NCBI GenBank assembly: GCA_951813325.1
Contig: OX638350.1
Coordinates: forward strand, 2,957,954 to 3,021,953
Origin: an uncultured Acidimicrobiales bacterium
GTDB lineage: Bacteria; Actinomycetota; Acidimicrobiia; Acidimicrobiales; Bin134
DNA: 64,000 nucleotides
Reading direction: 5' to 3'
Under the pieces are notes generated by a model that did no database searches, was not told where the DNA came from, and saw only the letters and a list, made by a program, of their open reading frames with translations. Below are positions 62,444 to 64,000 of the stretch, piece by piece (within the stretch, counting starts at the first letter, position 1; each line of letters opens with the position of its first letter). The position numbers were made by a program, and so were the translations under genes.

Positions 62444-62938
62444 CTACTCGGCAAAATCTCCTGCGTCGTGGCGGAGCGTGCGGATGGCGTCGTCCAGTGC
62501 TCTGAGGGTGGCCGCCGACAGCCCGGCCAAGCCGAATTCGATGTCGGCCAACGCGTCGGCGGCCTTGGCCACCACCCGGCGGCCTTCATCGGTGATCTCG
62601 GCCAGCACAGTACGGCGGTCGTCGGCGTGGGGAACCCGTCGAACCAACCCGTCGCGCTCCAAGCGGTCGATGGCGTTGGTGACGCTGGTGGGGTGGACCA
62701 TCAGCCGGTCGCCCATCTTTCCCAGCGGCAGCGACCCGCGGCGGGAGAAGTGGAGAAGGGCCAGCGCCTCGAATCGGGAGAAGGTCAGGTCGAACGGCGC
62801 CAGCGCTTCGTTGATCCGCCCGATCACCAGTTGGTTGGCCCGGGTTATGGACGTCGCTGCCGACATGGCGCCAACGGCTCGCCAGTTGTTGGCCTCCCAG
62901 TTTCGCCGGGCCTCGCCGATGGGATCGAACGGCAGCAT
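62444..62938 (-). CDS. MarR-family transcriptional regulator
   Basis: 164 residues. LTFSRFEALALLHFSRRGSL, LGKMGDRLMVHPTSVTNAID and RLERDGLVRRVPHADDRRTV form the winged helix with its DxRxx wing. Probably senses an aromatic or acidic ligand and controls its own operon with the dioxygenase. Confidence 0.9.
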   Translation of the reverse strand: MLPFDPIGEARRNWEANNWRAVGAMSAATSITRANQLVIGRINEALAPFDLTFSRFEALALLHFSRRGSLPLGKMGDRLMVHPTSVTNAIDRLERDGLVRRVPHADDRRTVLAEITDEGRRVVAKAADALADIEFGLAGLSAATLRALDDAIRTLRHDAGDFAE

Positions 62939-63071
62939 TCGACCGACACTTTAGGTGACGACCGCTTCGCTCACCCTTGTCGCCAGGCTGATCGGCAAGC
63001 TACTTCTGATGGTACGCCCCGATTGGCGGCTGGCTACGCTTGGGCCGCTCGCTGCACCGTTGGGAGGTTGC

Positions 63072-63371
63072 ATGATCGTCGTCGCCGGCGCCGTTTCCGT
63101 TCCACTTGAGAACACCGACGCATTCATGGCCGCCGCCGCGGAGGTCTCCAGCTCGTCGCGGAACTTGGACGGCAATATCGACTACTGCATCTCGATGCAG
63201 GCACCCGGTGTGTTCCGGTTCTTCGAGTGCTGGGAGAGCGAAGAGGCCATGCACGCCCAATTCGCCGCTCCCCCGTTCGGCGCGTTCCAGGCCGCCGTCA
63301 GCGAATTGGGCATGACCGGGATGGACGGGAACAAGTATGAGATCTCCTCTGTCGGTTCGCTTTTCGGATAA
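63072..63371 (+). CDS. Antibiotic-biosynthesis monooxygenase-like (ABM) protein
   Basis: 99 residues; GGGAGG lies 5 bases before the ATG. Ferredoxin-like ABM fold: IVVAGAVSVPLENTDAFMAA, NIDYCISMQAPGVFRFFECW, ESEEAMHAQFAAPPFGAF. Cofactor-free monooxygenase or degradative enzyme of quinones or heme-like molecules. Followed 84 bases later by a paralogue of the same length. Confidence 0.82.
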   Translation: MIVVAGAVSVPLENTDAFMAAAAEVSSSSRNLDGNIDYCISMQAPGVFRFFECWESEEAMHAQFAAPPFGAFQAAVSELGMTGMDGNKYEISSVGSLFG

Positions 63372-63455
63372 CAGCTCGCTCAAACGGCCCGATCTCCTCC
63401 CCCGGTCCCCCTGTGGCTACGCTGTGACCGCTCATTACCACTTCGAGGAGATCCC

Positions 63456-63755
63456 ATGATCGTCATAGCCGGCACTGGCGCCCTTCCCCCCGAGAACACC
63501 GATGCATTCATGGCCGCCGCCAATGAGATGGCCGCCGCGTCCCGGGCCGAGGACGGCAACATCGAGTACTGCTTCTCGGTGGAAGCGCCGGGCAAAATCC
63601 GCTTCTTTGAGATTTGGGAAAGTGAGGAGGCGTTGGGCGCCCACTTCACCGCCCCCCACATCGCGGCATTCGGCTCGACCATCAGCGAATTGGGCTTAGC
63701 CGGGATGGACGGGAAGAAATACCAGGTTTCCTCGGTCAGCCCGCTGTTCGGATAG
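63456..63755 (+). CDS. ABM-domain protein, tandem paralogue
   Basis: 99 residues, clearly homologous to the preceding ORF (PPENTDAFMAAANEMAAASR, NIEYCFSVEAPGKIRFFEIW, ESEEALGAHFTAPHIAAFGS, ending SSVSPLFG against SSVGSLFG). The upstream segment with GAGGAGATCCC also resembles the first copy's leader. Result of a local duplication; they may form a heterodimer. Confidence 0.82.
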   Translation: MIVIAGTGALPPENTDAFMAAANEMAAASRAEDGNIEYCFSVEAPGKIRFFEIWESEEALGAHFTAPHIAAFGSTISELGLAGMDGKKYQVSSVSPLFG

Positions 63756-63819
63756 CCGGTTCTTCCCCCCTGACCGGGCGGTATGAAGAACCCCGCTAGA
63801 TCCGGGCAAACTGAACACG

Positions 63820-64000
63820 GTGGAGGACTATTTCCAGCAGTTGGTGCGCTCTTGGCACAGCGTCACCTCCCGAACGGTGCGCGAGGCCGTTGCCGTATTG
63901 CTGTTGTTGATTGTGGTGTTCGGCTCGGGGTTCTCCGCGCTCACCACCTACGCCGATCTGGTGGTGTTCGACGAAGACCGGTTTGCCGAAGAACTCGCTG
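63820..64000 (+). CDS. Membrane protein, 5' part only
   Basis: A GTG at 63820 opens VEDYFQQLVRSWHSVTSRTV, then REAVAVLLLLIVVFGSGFSA and LTTYADLVVFDEDRFAEELA, open to the window edge. One N-terminal transmembrane helix with the rest probably outside. Product unknown; the rest of the gene lies beyond the window. Confidence 0.5.
   Translation, partial: MEDYFQQLVRSWHSVTSRTVREAVAVLLLLIVVFGSGFSALTTYADLVVFDEDRFAEELA

Overview
The window is high-GC, densely coded DNA that looks like a free-living or host-associated actinobacterium, most likely an Acidimicrobiia-type marine or sponge lineage. This is an inference from the gene mix: F420/flavin LLM oxidoreductases, several bacterial P450s, CaiB CoA transferases, MaoC and enoyl-CoA hydratases, an EF-G2-like GTPase and frequent GTG/TTG starts. 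No rRNA, tRNA or CRISPR array was seen.

Layout. 1-2.3 kb: three tiny membrane proteins (one of 25 aa), a large inverted repeat and a complete IS481-type insertion sequence with 21-bp ends. 2.6-5.2 kb: a convergent type II restriction-modification pair (HhH/zinc/PD-ExK nuclease and N6-adenine methylase). 5.2-12.7 kb: acyl-CoA metabolism (MaoC, enoyl-CoA hydratases, OB-fold/thiolase pair, CaiB, AcuI-like reductase, amidohydrolase) and a CDF metal exporter. 12.8-18.6 kb: a secreted fibronectin-III protein with near-identical 306-bp repeats, its decayed 3' extension, and a scrambled partial copy of the amidohydrolase/FN3 neighbourhood; a 160-bp MITE is present twice (7.4 and 18.4 kb). 18.6-19.3 kb: a VapBC-type toxin-antitoxin pair.

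20.7-30.5 kb is a defence island, visibly more A+T rich in its right half. It holds a frameshifted N6-adenine methylase with a phospholipase-D/SNF2 helicase fusion (rightward), facing a leftward operon of ParB-like protein, an unrecognised protein with a possible nuclease core, and a D12-class adenine methylase, driven by a recognisable promoter. The 3' end of the SDR gene left of the island is repeated just right of it, which suggests how the island arrived or rearranged. The three-gene operon is the best candidate here for an undescribed system.

30.8-64 kb returns to catabolism: amidohydrolase (frameshifted), MaoC, enoyl-CoA hydratases, SDRs, hydantoinase A/B, three P450s (one translationally coupled to a lipoprotein cytochrome c), a lone xanthine-dehydrogenase-type molybdenum subunit, an isochorismatase-like protein without its cysteine, LLM oxidoreductase, truncated thiolase, a second toxin-antitoxin pair, MsrA, a secreted PPC-domain protein, EF-G2, an MFS transporter coupled to a divergent ketol-acid reductoisomerase, MarR/TauD, and two tandem monooxygenase-like small proteins. 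Most operons here read as CoA-thioester and ring/side-chain degradation, but no substrate can be named from sequence alone.
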